In this document: positions 22,506 through 29,699 of the stretch, in pieces
Layout: the number at the start of each line of letters is the position of its first letter
Position numbering within the stretch: position 1 is the stretch's first letter
DNA from: Bacillota bacterium
Lineage (GTDB): Bacteria > Bacillota_I > Bacilli_A > Acholeplasmatales > Acholeplasmataceae
Assembly: GCA_018817915.1 (NCBI GenBank)
Contig: JAHISX010000075.1
Location: 1-32,782, forward strand
DNA: 32,782 nucleotides
Direction: 5' to 3'
Program-made: the position numbers and the translations under genes
The notes under the pieces: generated by a model
The model's database searches: none
Seen by the model: only the letters and a program-made list of their open reading frames with translations
What the model was told of the DNA's origin: nothing

Positions 22506-22928
22506 TTGGACATTAAAGAAAGATATTACCAAAAAATTAGAACAGACAACATGCGTTTGACGAAAAGTCGAAAAGCAATGATTGAAATACTAGAAAACCA
22601 ACACTTAACATTTAAAGAAATTCAAAAAGCTTTAGCAAGTAGAGGTTTCTACAATATTTCCACAATATACAATAATCTTGAGTTTTTAATTGATCAAAAA
22701 ATTATTGTAGAAATTTATATCAATGATACGAAATATTATGATCTTGCAATGGGTAATCCTATGCACAGCGCAGACAGTCATATTCATATCATGAATAAGG
22801 ATACAAATGAAATTACTGAAGTTAATAGTCCTGATATCTTCGAATATTTGACTAAACATCCATCGTTCAAAGATTTAGATCTTGAATACATTAGAATCAT
22901 TATATCCGCACATAATAAGAAAAAATAA
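22506..22928 (+). CDS. Fur-family transcription regulator without zinc cysteines
   Basis: This 140-residue protein has the Fur/PerR/Zur layout: an N-terminal winged helix (LTKSRKAMIEILENQHLTFK, then the recognition helix ISTIYNNLEFLIDQKIIVEI) and a C-terminal dimer domain from about residue 85. The metal region reads MHSADSHIHIMNKDTNEITEV where common members have HHH and CxxC. No Cys occurs anywhere in the protein, so the structural zinc site is absent, although His residues of the regulatory site (HSADSHIH) remain. The specific metal or signal cannot be told. The start is most likely TTG 22506, ten bases after AAAGGAG; the TTG at 22497 is one base from that site and is too close. It is a single-gene unit. 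Confidence 0.82.
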   Translation: MDIKERYYQKIRTDNMRLTKSRKAMIEILENQHLTFKEIQKALASRGFYNISTIYNNLEFLIDQKIIVEIYINDTKYYDLAMGNPMHSADSHIHIMNKDTNEITEVNSPDIFEYLTKHPSFKDLDLEYIRIIISAHNKKK

Positions 22929-22951
22929 GCACTTAAAAAGTGCTTTTTTTT
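22927..22951. terminator. Bidirectional terminator between fur and rsmH
   Basis: AGCACTT and AAGTGCT form the stem, followed by eight T on the plus strand; an A-rich run precedes it for the minus strand. It starts at the last base of the fur stop and lies seven bases from the rsmH stop. Confidence 0.9.
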
Positions 22952-22957
22952 ATGAAA

Positions 22958-23854
22958 CTATTTTTTTCTTGCAACTCTTAATTTAGCTGATTTGCTTCTA
23001 GGATTTCTTAAGTATTCATCTTCAGAGGGATAAATAGGTTTTCTGGTGATTATTTCCATTTTAGATGTATCTTCTCTTAAGATTGGCATATTTTTAGGAG
23101 TGAATGTTTCACTTTCTTCTTTGAAGAAATGTTTAACGATTCTATCTTCTAGTGAATGGAAGCTAATGACTACCAGTCTACCATCCGAATTCAATAAATC
23201 AACAGCATCTTTCAATACATCTTCCAAAACAGTAAGCTCATCATTAACTGCAATTCTTAATGCTTGAAAGACTCGCTTCGCACTATGTCCTTTATCTTTA
23301 TAATTCACTTGATCTGTTATTTTGACTAAATCCATTGTTGTTAATAACGGTCTTCTATCAATAATTTTATGAGCAATCTTGAAACTATTTTTTTCTTCAC
23401 CATAGACAAAAAATATGCGTGCCAATTCTTCTAAAGAATACGTATTTAAAATCATTTGAGCAGTAAGCTCCTGATCTTGATTCATTCTCATATCTAATGT
23501 TGTATCTTTAAGATAAGTAAATCCGCGTGTTTCATCATCAATTTGGAATGAGGAAAGCCCTAAATCAAAAAGAATACCATCGATGCCAAATACATTTTCT
23601 TCAGCTAACTTCTCTTTCAAGTATTTAAAATTGCTTTTTATAATTTTAAAGTTTGAAAAGCCCTTTAATACATCTTTTGCATATTGTATGGCATACTCAT
23701 CTTGATCGAAACAAAAAAGTTGACCTTCTTTAAGATACTTTAAAATAAGTTTTGAATGACCAGCACCACCCAAAGTACCATCCACATAAATACCATTTGG
23801 TTTTATATTCAAATATTGAATTGCTTCTTCTAATAATACAGTCTCATGTTTCAT
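22958..23854 (-). CDS. rsmH: 16S rRNA (cytosine-1402-N4)-methyltransferase
   Basis: This 298-residue SAM-dependent enzyme (MraW) methylates N4 of C1402 in the decoding centre of 16S rRNA. The start MKHETVLLEEAI, the SAM loop VDGTLGGAGHS (24-34), GILFDLGLSSFQID with the DxGxSS motif, VISFHSLEDRIVK, and the basic tail RNPRSKSAKLRVARK are all family signatures. Length is near the usual 310. In walled bacteria it sits with mraZ and ftsL in the dcw cluster; here it stands alone between a Fur gene and rpmF, with a strong promoter of its own, which fits a lineage without a cell wall. GGAG eight bases upstream supports the start. Confidence 0.96.
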   Translation of the reverse strand: MKHETVLLEEAIQYLNIKPNGIYVDGTLGGAGHSKLILKYLKEGQLFCFDQDEYAIQYAKDVLKGFSNFKIIKSNFKYLKEKLAEENVFGIDGILFDLGLSSFQIDDETRGFTYLKDTTLDMRMNQDQELTAQMILNTYSLEELARIFFVYGEEKNSFKIAHKIIDRRPLLTTMDLVKITDQVNYKDKGHSAKRVFQALRIAVNDELTVLEDVLKDAVDLLNSDGRLVVISFHSLEDRIVKHFFKEESETFTPKNMPILREDTSKMEIITRKPIYPSEDEYLRNPRSKSAKLRVARKK

Positions 23855-23882
23855 TTTTCATTCTCCAATATATATCATATAC

Positions 23883-23911
23883 ACTATATATGAAATCAAA
23901 TACTTTGTCAA
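23883..23911 (-). promoter_or_regulatory. Promoter for rsmH
   Basis: On the minus strand TTGACA (perfect -35), a 17-base spacer and TATAGT. It lies just after the rpmF terminator, so rsmH is transcribed on its own. Confidence 0.8.
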
Positions 23912-23920
23912 TTTATTAAA

Positions 23921-23945
23921 AAGAAAAAGGTGCCTGTAGGCACCC
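23921..23945 (-). terminator. Intrinsic terminator of yceD-rpmF
   Basis: On the minus strand GGTGCC-TACA-GGCACC is followed by a T-rich run. It is five bases after the rpmF stop. Confidence 0.9.
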
Positions 23946-23949
23946 TTCC

Positions 23950-24141
23950 TTAATCCTGTTTGGATTCTTTTTTGGTTAGTACTTGTTGTCCTTTGTAATA
24001 ACCACTGTTTGGTGTTACACGATGTGGTAGTGTAAATTCACCGGTTTGTGGGCAAACAACTAAAGCAGGAGCGGTCAATTTAAAATGCGTGCGACGTTTT
24101 CTCTTAGCGGTTTTGCTCGTTCTACGAAATGGAACAGCCAT
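23950..24141 (-). CDS. rpmF: Ribosomal protein L32, cysteine-depleted form
   Basis: This 63-residue large-subunit protein begins [19 protein letters not shown], as L32 does, and has the TLPHRV and SGYYKG blocks. The usual zinc ribbon is CPNCGE...CPNCGYY; here the four positions read Cys30, Thr33, Thr43, Ser46 (CPQTGE, TPNSGYY). Three of the four zinc ligands are gone, so it should fold without zinc. This is like the C-minus forms of ribosomal proteins known from zinc-limited bacteria, where they are often Zur-controlled second copies. Here it is in the standard yceD-rpmF operon with a consensus promoter, so it may be the only L32. A strong site, AGGAGGTGA, lies five bases before the start, 11 bases after the yceD stop. 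Confidence 0.95.
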   Translation of the reverse strand: MAVPFRRTSKTAKRKRRTHFKLTAPALVVCPQTGEFTLPHRVTPNSGYYKGQQVLTKKESKQD

Positions 24142-24152
24142 CTGTTCACCTC

Positions 24153-24584
24153 CTATTTTTTCACAATCTTATCTAAATCAGCAAATGCAGGATGTGGACT
24201 CTTCTCTTTTTCAAAAAGAATTTCATTAGCATCTGGATGGTAGATGGTATACGGTTTTTCAGAAATAATATATCCAAAGACAATGTCAGTAAGTTCTAGT
24301 GGATCTGTTAGAGGATAATCTGACTCTAAAGAACTGCCAAATAGAATATCATCTTCGAAATCCATTGAATAAGGAACAGCTTTAAGTGTTTTTGAACATG
24401 CCATCTCCATATCCACATGAACGGATATTTTCATAAATAGCTCACCAGAAATAAATTCGAATTCACAATTGATTTTTGCGGGTTCAATTGTAAGTATATC
24501 TAATGTGTTTTCTATTTCTTTTGAATAATCATAAGTAAGCTCTATCGAGGTTTTTTCTTTGAGTTCATGCAATGCAATTTTCAT
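24153..24584 (-). CDS. yceD: YceD (DUF177) family protein
   Basis: This 143-residue protein matches DUF177/YceD, found directly upstream of rpmF in most bacteria. Plant members are needed for 23S rRNA accumulation, so a part in large-subunit assembly is likely, though the bacterial activity is not settled. Conserved parts are the central [22 protein letters not shown] strand pair (split here at 44-55 and 56-65), the acidic [15 protein letters not shown], and the C-terminal [13 protein letters not shown] block. The usual CxRC motif is reduced to CSKT, parallel to the loss of cysteines in the L32 gene beside it. GAGGTGAT five bases upstream sets the start. It leads the yceD-rpmF operon. Confidence 0.88.
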   Translation of the reverse strand: MKIALHELKEKTSIELTYDYSKEIENTLDILTIEPAKINCEFEFISGELFMKISVHVDMEMACSKTLKAVPYSMDFEDDILFGSSLESDYPLTDPLELTDIVFGYIISEKPYTIYHPDANEILFEKEKSPHPAFADLDKIVKK

Positions 24585-24604
24585 AATATCACCTCAACGA
24601 AAGT

Positions 24605-24633
24605 ATTATACATAATAAAGGTCTAAATGTCAA
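24605..24633 (-). promoter_or_regulatory. Consensus sigma-A promoter for yceD-rpmF
   Basis: On the minus strand TTGACA, exactly 17 bases, then TATAAT. Every base fits the consensus, as expected for a ribosomal protein operon. Confidence 0.93.
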
Positions 24634-24670
24634 TGAATTCAATACATTTTAAATCGATATCAATAAGGAT

Positions 24671-25417
24671 TTAAATGTTGCGACTTTCACGAACTTTTTT
24701 CTTTAAAATACCTAAAATCAGTTGTTCTTGTTGTGTGAGTAAACTTGGCAAATCATAGTCTTGATGAACACGATGATTACGTAAGTGGAATGGGACTATT
24801 GTTCCATCTACTAAACCAATTTCAAGGTCTAAAGTAATATATTTAGGTCGATCAATATGATCGTATTTTAATTCGGTTTCCATATGAACTACATCAGCGT
24901 AATTGAATTCACCTGCTATATCAGAAGCAATTTGACCATTGATATGATTCATATTTGCTTGATAATAGAATAGGGAGTTTTTACCAAAGAAAAGAACATA
25001 AACTAGTGCTTGGTCATACATCAAAGTAAATGTATCATCTGGCTTTTTATCCAAACGATAATTGACCTTCCCACCATAATGAAAAGCATCAGGTACAGTT
25101 ATTAATATAGGTGAACTATATTCACTCTTTTCGATACTCGAGAGTTGTTGAGCTCTTTCAATCGCTTTCGCATAATCAGCTTGAACCATTTCATTAAAAG
25201 AGTCGATTGATTTACCAGAAACTTTTTTGAAATATTTAGCTGTCAATTTTTCGCGATTTTTTGGGCGTTTTGCCTTTTTTTCTTTAGGAACTTTGACTTT
25301 TGCTTCTTCTACAGGTTCAGAATCGACATCAATAATCTTATCTTTACCCATTTTTTCTTCTACCTTATTTTCTTTAGGTTGTTTTGGTTCCTTGACTTTT
25401 TTTTCTTTCATGGACAT
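24671..25417 (-). CDS. Hypothetical protein with a charged N-terminal tail
   Basis: I do not recognise this 248-residue protein. Residues 1-60 are a low-complexity tail of Lys, Glu and Pro (KVKEPKQPKENKVEEK, then VPKEKKAKRPKNREK), probably disordered. From about 60 to 235 there is a globular, mostly beta-looking domain: TLMYDQALVYVLFFGKNSLF, then an IASDIAGEFNYADVVHMETE stretch and PKYITLDLEIGLVDGTIVPF. The C-terminus is basic (ILKKKVRE). There is no signal peptide or membrane segment, so it is cytoplasmic. The pattern of strands with a reporter-like FGKNSL loop loosely recalls PH-like domains, but this is a weak impression. GAAAGGCGG lies two to eight bases before ATG 25417; an ATG at 25411 is an alternative. 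It has its own promoter. Confidence 0.72.
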   Translation of the reverse strand: MSMKEKKVKEPKQPKENKVEEKMGKDKIIDVDSEPVEEAKVKVPKEKKAKRPKNREKLTAKYFKKVSGKSIDSFNEMVQADYAKAIERAQQLSSIEKSEYSSPILITVPDAFHYGGKVNYRLDKKPDDTFTLMYDQALVYVLFFGKNSLFYYQANMNHINGQIASDIAGEFNYADVVHMETELKYDHIDRPKYITLDLEIGLVDGTIVPFHLRNHRVHQDYDLPSLLTQQEQLILGILKKKVRESRNI

Positions 25418-25440
25418 TACCGCCTTTCGCTTTCTATTCT

Positions 25441-25469
25441 ATTTTAACAAAAAATATGAAACCTAGCAA
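25441..25469 (-). promoter_or_regulatory. Promoter for the charged hypothetical gene
   Basis: On the minus strand TTGCTA, a 17-base spacer and TAAAAT. The same TTGCTA -35 with 17-base spacing is used at glgA. Confidence 0.6.
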
Positions 25470-25519
25470 ACATTGATTGATTTTTCTTTACAAAAGTTGC
25501 ATGAAAATGAATCAATTTG

Positions 25520-26509
25520 TCACTCTCCAAGAATACCTTCAAATAAAAGCAGCTTAAATTCCTCTGTTTTTGAATCTAATATATAGGACTCAATATGATG
25601 ATGGTCTAAAATATTTTCAATTTGCTTCTTTTCGTAGGTAACATCTTTAAATGCTTTTTCAAAAGAATCAAGAGGCGTTTTATCGAAAAAATCTCCTTGA
25701 ATCTTTAAGTTCTTAATGACACCTTCTTCAAGATCAAGTTTAACTTCAAATAAACCACCAGAAATTCTTTTTTTAAGAATCTTTGTGTATGCTGGTTGTT
25801 TTTTATAAATCCATTCTCTAGATTGATATTTTTCAGCCATTTCTTCTATCTTTTTAACTTCATCCTGACTCAATTCATATGTCTTATTTGTTAATGTGTT
25901 TTCAAAATGCTTAATGAGTTGTTCTTGAGTTAAACCACCCAAATATGGTTTTAAATTAGTAACTCTTGATCTCACACTATCGATACCCTTTGAAACAAGT
26001 TTTTCATCACTTGGTGAGATTGCTCTAACCATTGTTTCAAGGTCACAATCATATAAGAATGTTCCATGCATGAGCATGCCATACTTATTTTGAAGAAATG
26101 CATTGCCTGATATTTTTTTTCCTTCAAATAAAAGATCATTTCTACCACTGAATTCTATGTTAAGATTAAGTAATCTCATTGAGTCAATAATCTTGGATAA
26201 ATAAGTCTTGAAAGTGAACTCTTTATTTGTCTTTTTAGTGATAATTGAAAACATTGTATTCCTGTGATCGGCATAAACGCAACCACCGCCAGTTGGCCTA
26301 CGGTAAACATCAATGTTACTTTGTCTTAAGAATTCTAAGTTAACTTCATTTTCAATTACTTGGTTTTTCCCAATAACAACGCCATGTATCTCCCAAGTGA
26401 AAAAATAATTTTCATCATCTTTAAGTAATTCCTTAAGAATATACTCCTCAAGTGCAAAATAAAAATATGGTTTTAAGTTACCCTCATTGTGGTGTCTAAT
26501 TAGAATCAT
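25520..26509 (-). CDS. lplA: Lipoate-protein ligase
   Basis: This 329-residue enzyme attaches free lipoate to E2 and H proteins, using ATP. The lipoate-binding loop YRRPTGGGCVYAD is at 69-81 and the catalytic Lys132 is in GKKISGNAF; MHGTFLYD follows, as in the LplA/LplJ family. The C-terminal part from about residue 245 is the small accessory domain of bacterial LplA. The start is 26509, with AGGAGG six bases upstream; a frame reaching 26542 has no ribosome site. It indicates lipoate scavenging for a pyruvate dehydrogenase-type complex that is not in the window. The gene stands alone and has an extended -10 promoter divergent from the DUF2177 gene. Confidence 0.93.
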   Translation of the reverse strand: MILIRHHNEGNLKPYFYFALEEYILKELLKDDENYFFTWEIHGVVIGKNQVIENEVNLEFLRQSNIDVYRRPTGGGCVYADHRNTMFSIITKKTNKEFTFKTYLSKIIDSMRLLNLNIEFSGRNDLLFEGKKISGNAFLQNKYGMLMHGTFLYDCDLETMVRAISPSDEKLVSKGIDSVRSRVTNLKPYLGGLTQEQLIKHFENTLTNKTYELSQDEVKKIEEMAEKYQSREWIYKKQPAYTKILKKRISGGLFEVKLDLEEGVIKNLKIQGDFFDKTPLDSFEKAFKDVTYEKKQIENILDHHHIESYILDSKTEEFKLLLFEGILGE

Positions 26510-26543
26510 AAAATTCCTCCTAATGAACATGCTTGATAACAAA

Positions 26544-26572
26544 ATTATAGCATGTATTGAAGCTAAAATAAA
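26544..26572 (-). promoter_or_regulatory. Extended -10 promoter for lplA
   Basis: On the minus strand TGCTATAAT (hexamer 26544-26549), 17 bases from the weak -35 TTTATT. Confidence 0.55.
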
Positions 26573-26614
26573 ACTTTACGACTTAATTTATTAATCATAT
26601 AATAAGCGTCTTTA

Positions 26615-26643
26615 ATAGAATATTAATAATCAGATGCTATAAT
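26615..26643 (+). promoter_or_regulatory. Extended -10 promoter for the DUF2177 operon
   Basis: TGCTATAAT (hexamer 26638-26643), the same nine bases as at the divergent lplA promoter; the -35 ATAGAA is poor. Confidence 0.55.
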
Positions 26644-26665
26644 AGAGTTAATAGGAGGATCTATT

Positions 26666-27067
26666 ATGTTAACTTTCTTAAAACTTTACGCCGTCTCATT
26701 TGTAATTTTCTTTGCTATTGATTTGTTTTGGTTGGGTATAGTTGCTAAAAAACTGTATCAAACAGAAATTGGACATTTGCTAAAAACTGATGTGAATTGG
26801 GTTGCTGCAATGTTATTTTACTTATTATTTATTGGCGGTCTAGTTATTTTTGTTTTAATGCCTGCTGTTGAAGCTGGTAATATTTGGAAAGCTGTTTTAT
26901 TAGGAGCCCTATTTGGATTTATAACGTATGCTACTTATGATTTAACAAATCTAGCTACTTTAAAAGATTGGCCACTTAAAATCACAATTATCGATCTGTT
27001 TTGGGGTACTTTCCTTGGAACATCGACAAGTACTGTATCATATTTAGTTTATAATCTTCTATTTTGA
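26666..27067 (+). CDS. DUF2177 family membrane protein
   Basis: This 133-residue protein has four hydrophobic segments: LYAVSFVIFFAIDLFWLGIV, AAMLFYLLFIGGLVIFVL, AVLLGALFGFITYATYDL, and a C-terminal stretch around FWGTFLGTSTSTVSYLVY. Pattern and length fit DUF2177, small inner-membrane proteins of unknown role. The FFAIDLFWLG, GALFGFITYATYDLTNLAT and IIDLFWGT blocks are the conserved core, with acidic residues buried in two membrane segments. AGGAGG seven bases upstream supports the start. It heads an operon with the DAK2-DegV fusion (eight bases after it) and a DUF1295 protein, so the operon has two membrane proteins and one probable fatty-acid enzyme. Confidence 0.85.
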   Translation: MLTFLKLYAVSFVIFFAIDLFWLGIVAKKLYQTEIGHLLKTDVNWVAAMLFYLLFIGGLVIFVLMPAVEAGNIWKAVLLGALFGFITYATYDLTNLATLKDWPLKITIIDLFWGTFLGTSTSTVSYLVYNLLF

Positions 27068-27075
27068 GGTGAGAC

Positions 27076-28851
27076 ATGTCTGAGTATTTATTAACAAATG
27101 AATTGATATATAAATCATTCATCTTTGGAGCTCAAAACGTTATCAAAGAAAAAAACAATTTAAATGCCATCAATGTATTTCCTGTACCAGATGGAGATAC
27201 TGGAAGTAATCTTGCTTCCATGATGACAAGCATCATCGAACGTTCTAAATTAGGAGCAACAAGTGAGGAAACCATTCAATCCATTGTTGATGCTGCAATC
27301 GTAGGTGCTAGAGGTAACTCTGGGATTATTTTTGCTGAATACATTTATGGATTCTCATTAGCTTTAAAAAATAATTTAATAGATGAAGATACATTTATTT
27401 CTCTTTCTGAGAATGCATCAAATTATGCTTATCAAGCAATTGCTGTACCTGTCGAAGGCACAATGATTACATTAATGAGATCTTGGGTTAGTGCTTTGAA
27501 GAAGTTTAAGAATGTCGCAACCACTTTTATTGAATTAATGAATAAAGCATATGAGTTTTTACTGTTAGAATTAGCTAAAACTACAGAAATGCTTGCTGTA
27601 TTAAAAGATAACAAGGTTGTTGATGCAGGAGCAAAAGGTTTTGTTCACTTCATTGATGGCTTTATTAGAGCCTTAAAAGGTGAAGAAATCACACTTGAGA
27701 TTGAACCTATTGAAGACATTGAACAATTACATGTTGATCATTTAGAAGATTCACAAAATCGTTATTGCACTGAAGCGCTTGTTAGAGGAACTGATCTTGA
27801 TCTTAATAAAATCAAAGCTGAACTCTCTTCTTTTGGTGATTCATTAGTTGTTGCAGGTAGTACAAGAACTCTGAGAGTTCATATTCACAGCAATCATCCA
27901 GATGAAGTCTTTGAATACCTTGATCAAATGGGTAGAATCGTTGAACAAAAAGTTGACGATATGAAAAGACAGTTTGAAACTGCAAATCATAAAAAATATC
28001 CAATTGCACTAGTGACTGATTCAATTGCAGATCTTCCTGAAGATCTTATCGATCAGTATCAAATTCATATGTTTCCTTTAAACCTTCTTGTCAATGATAC
28101 AAACTATTATGATAAGTTGACCATCCAAAGCTCACGATTCTATGAATTGATGGATAGTGCAAAAGTTTATCCATCATCGAGTCAACCGAATGCAAAAGCA
28201 TTAGAAAACTATTTCTCATTTTTAACGACTTATTATAAGGAAATTATCGTTGTTACTGTCTCACAAAATATGAGTGGTACCTATCAAGCATTTGTTGATG
28301 CAGCTTCAAAATTTGATCAAACAAAGATTACGGTCATCAACTCCAAACAAAATTCAGGTGCTGAAGGTTTAATCGTACTTAAAGCTGCTCAAATGGTCGA
28401 TCTAGGTTTGAACTATGATGATATTGTAGAAAATATTAGAAAATTAACAAATCATTCAAAAATTTTAGTCAGTGTTAAAACTTTAAAATATATGGTTCGA
28501 GCAGGTAGAGTAAGTAAAGTGACTGGGCTTATAGGAAAAATCATGAATTTAAAACCTGTCATTTCAATTGATGGTGAAGGAAATGGCATTATTTTTGATA
28601 AAGCACTCAGCTTAAAATCGAGTAATAAGAAAATTCAAGCTCATATTGAAAGTATTATGGAAGAAAGTGGAATTGAATCTTATGCTATTGTTCATGCAAA
28701 TGCAGATCAAAGAGCATCAGAATATGCACAACGATATGAGAAAATCATTGGTAAAAAACCTGAATATATTATGAACATATCAACAATTGTTGCGATGAAC
28801 GCAGGTATAGGAACTGTTGCTATCGCTTATATCAAAGGAGATAAATCATGA
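27076..28851 (+). CDS. DAK2-DegV fusion, a FakA/FakB-like fatty acid kinase candidate
   Basis: This 591-residue protein joins two parts normally made as separate proteins. Residues 1-200 are a DhaL/DAK2 kinase domain with [10 protein letters not shown] (37-45) and GARGNSG (78-84). Residues 225-300 match the middle domain of FakA, with the zinc ligands Cys231 (YCTE) and His269/His271 (VHIHSN). From about 308 to the end there is a DegV domain, the fatty acid-binding FakB type: [11 protein letters not shown] (Ser316), [23 protein letters not shown] and IVHANA. The C-terminal domain of FakA is absent, its place taken by DegV. By family, FakA phosphorylates a fatty acid held by FakB, feeding outside fatty acids into phospholipid; doing so in one chain is an inference. 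The start follows GAGGTGA. Confidence 0.88.
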   Translation: MSEYLLTNELIYKSFIFGAQNVIKEKNNLNAINVFPVPDGDTGSNLASMMTSIIERSKLGATSEETIQSIVDAAIVGARGNSGIIFAEYIYGFSLALKNNLIDEDTFISLSENASNYAYQAIAVPVEGTMITLMRSWVSALKKFKNVATTFIELMNKAYEFLLLELAKTTEMLAVLKDNKVVDAGAKGFVHFIDGFIRALKGEEITLEIEPIEDIEQLHVDHLEDSQNRYCTEALVRGTDLDLNKIKAELSSFGDSLVVAGSTRTLRVHIHSNHPDEVFEYLDQMGRIVEQKVDDMKRQFETANHKKYPIALVTDSIADLPEDLIDQYQIHMFPLNLLVNDTNYYDKLTIQSSRFYELMDSAKVYPSSSQPNAKALENYFSFLTTYYKEIIVVTVSQNMSGTYQAFVDAASKFDQTKITVINSKQNSGAEGLIVLKAAQMVDLGLNYDDIVENIRKLTNHSKILVSVKTLKYMVRAGRVSKVTGLIGKIMNLKPVISIDGEGNGIIFDKALSLKSSNKKIQAHIESIMEESGIESYAIVHANADQRASEYAQRYEKIIGKKPEYIMNISTIVAMNAGIGTVAIAYIKGDKS

Positions 28852-29630
28852 ACTTTTTAGTTAATGCAATTGTATTATTCATCTTCTTTCTTATTTTCTT
28901 TGTGATTGCACAAATCAAAAAGAATAATGGATTAGCAGATATGGCTTGGGGATTAGGTTTTGTCGTAGTTGCACTTACAGGTTTAATTTATACAGGCATC
29001 TATACATTACCGGCTGTCGTAGTTACTGGTTTAGTCATGATATGGGGATTTAGATTGTTCTTCTTCATAGGGCTTAGAAATTGGAATAAACCTGAAGATT
29101 TCAGATATGTTGATATGCGTAAAAAATGGAAAACAAATATTCCATTGAAAGCATTCTTAAAGGTGTTTATGTTACAGGGCATTCTACTTTATATCATTTC
29201 ATTACCCATTCAACTCGTAAATCTGAATGCAACTCCTTTGAGTATGAATTCAAGCTATACAGTCTTAATTCTAGGTGTTATATTATGGCTCTTTGGATTT
29301 TATTTTGAAGCTGTTGGTGATTCACAATTAAAAGCATTCAAAAAAGATCCTCAAAATAAAGGGAAAATCTTACAAACTGGTTTATGGAAATTCACAAGAC
29401 ATCCAAATTATTTTGGTGAAGCAGTGATGTGGTGGGCAATCTTTGTAGTCTCTATTTCTGGATTTGAATTAATTAATCTAGCAGGTATTGTTGGACCTAT
29501 CCTAATTACTTATCTTTTACTCTTTGTATCTGGTGTTCCATTATTGGAAAAGAAATATAAAGATAATGCATTATTTCAAGAATATGCTAAAAAGACATCA
29601 ATCTTTATACCAATGCCACCTAAAAAATAA
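28848..29630 (+). CDS. DUF1295 membrane protein (steroid reductase/ICMT-like fold)
   Basis: This 260-residue membrane protein belongs to DUF1295, related to 3-oxo-5-alpha-steroid 4-dehydrogenases and isoprenylcysteine methyltransferases, whose C-terminal half binds a nucleotide cofactor. It has about six or seven hydrophobic segments. The conserved cofactor region is [19 protein letters not shown] at about 182-200, with the RHPNY motif, and [20 protein letters not shown] follows near the C-terminus. The [12 protein letters not shown] segment near the N-terminus is also characteristic. Its start overlaps the preceding stop in an ATGA, so it is translationally coupled to the DAK2-DegV gene, and a lipid-related substrate is a fair guess. 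The real reaction is unknown. Confidence 0.85.
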   Translation: MNFLVNAIVLFIFFLIFFVIAQIKKNNGLADMAWGLGFVVVALTGLIYTGIYTLPAVVVTGLVMIWGFRLFFFIGLRNWNKPEDFRYVDMRKKWKTNIPLKAFLKVFMLQGILLYIISLPIQLVNLNATPLSMNSSYTVLILGVILWLFGFYFEAVGDSQLKAFKKDPQNKGKILQTGLWKFTRHPNYFGEAVMWWAIFVVSISGFELINLAGIVGPILITYLLLFVSGVPLLEKKYKDNALFQEYAKKTSIFIPMPPKK

Positions 29631-29633
29631 TTT

Positions 29634-29661
29634 AAAGATCTCAATTGAGATCTTTTTTTAT
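29634..29661 (+). terminator. Intrinsic terminator of the DUF2177 operon
   Basis: AAAGATCTCAA and its exact complement form an 11-base-arm palindrome (29634-29655) running into T. It lies three bases after the DUF1295 stop. Confidence 0.9.
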
Positions 29662-29671
29662 TTCAGTAAGT

Positions 29672-29694
29672 AAAAAAAGGCTGTAGACAGCCTT
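29672..29694 (-). terminator. Intrinsic terminator of grpE-dnaK-dnaJ
   Basis: On the minus strand AAGGCTGT-CT-ACAGCCTT is followed by seven T in all. It is five bases after the dnaJ stop and back-to-back with the plus-strand terminator. Confidence 0.9.
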
Positions 29695-29699
29695 CTTAA

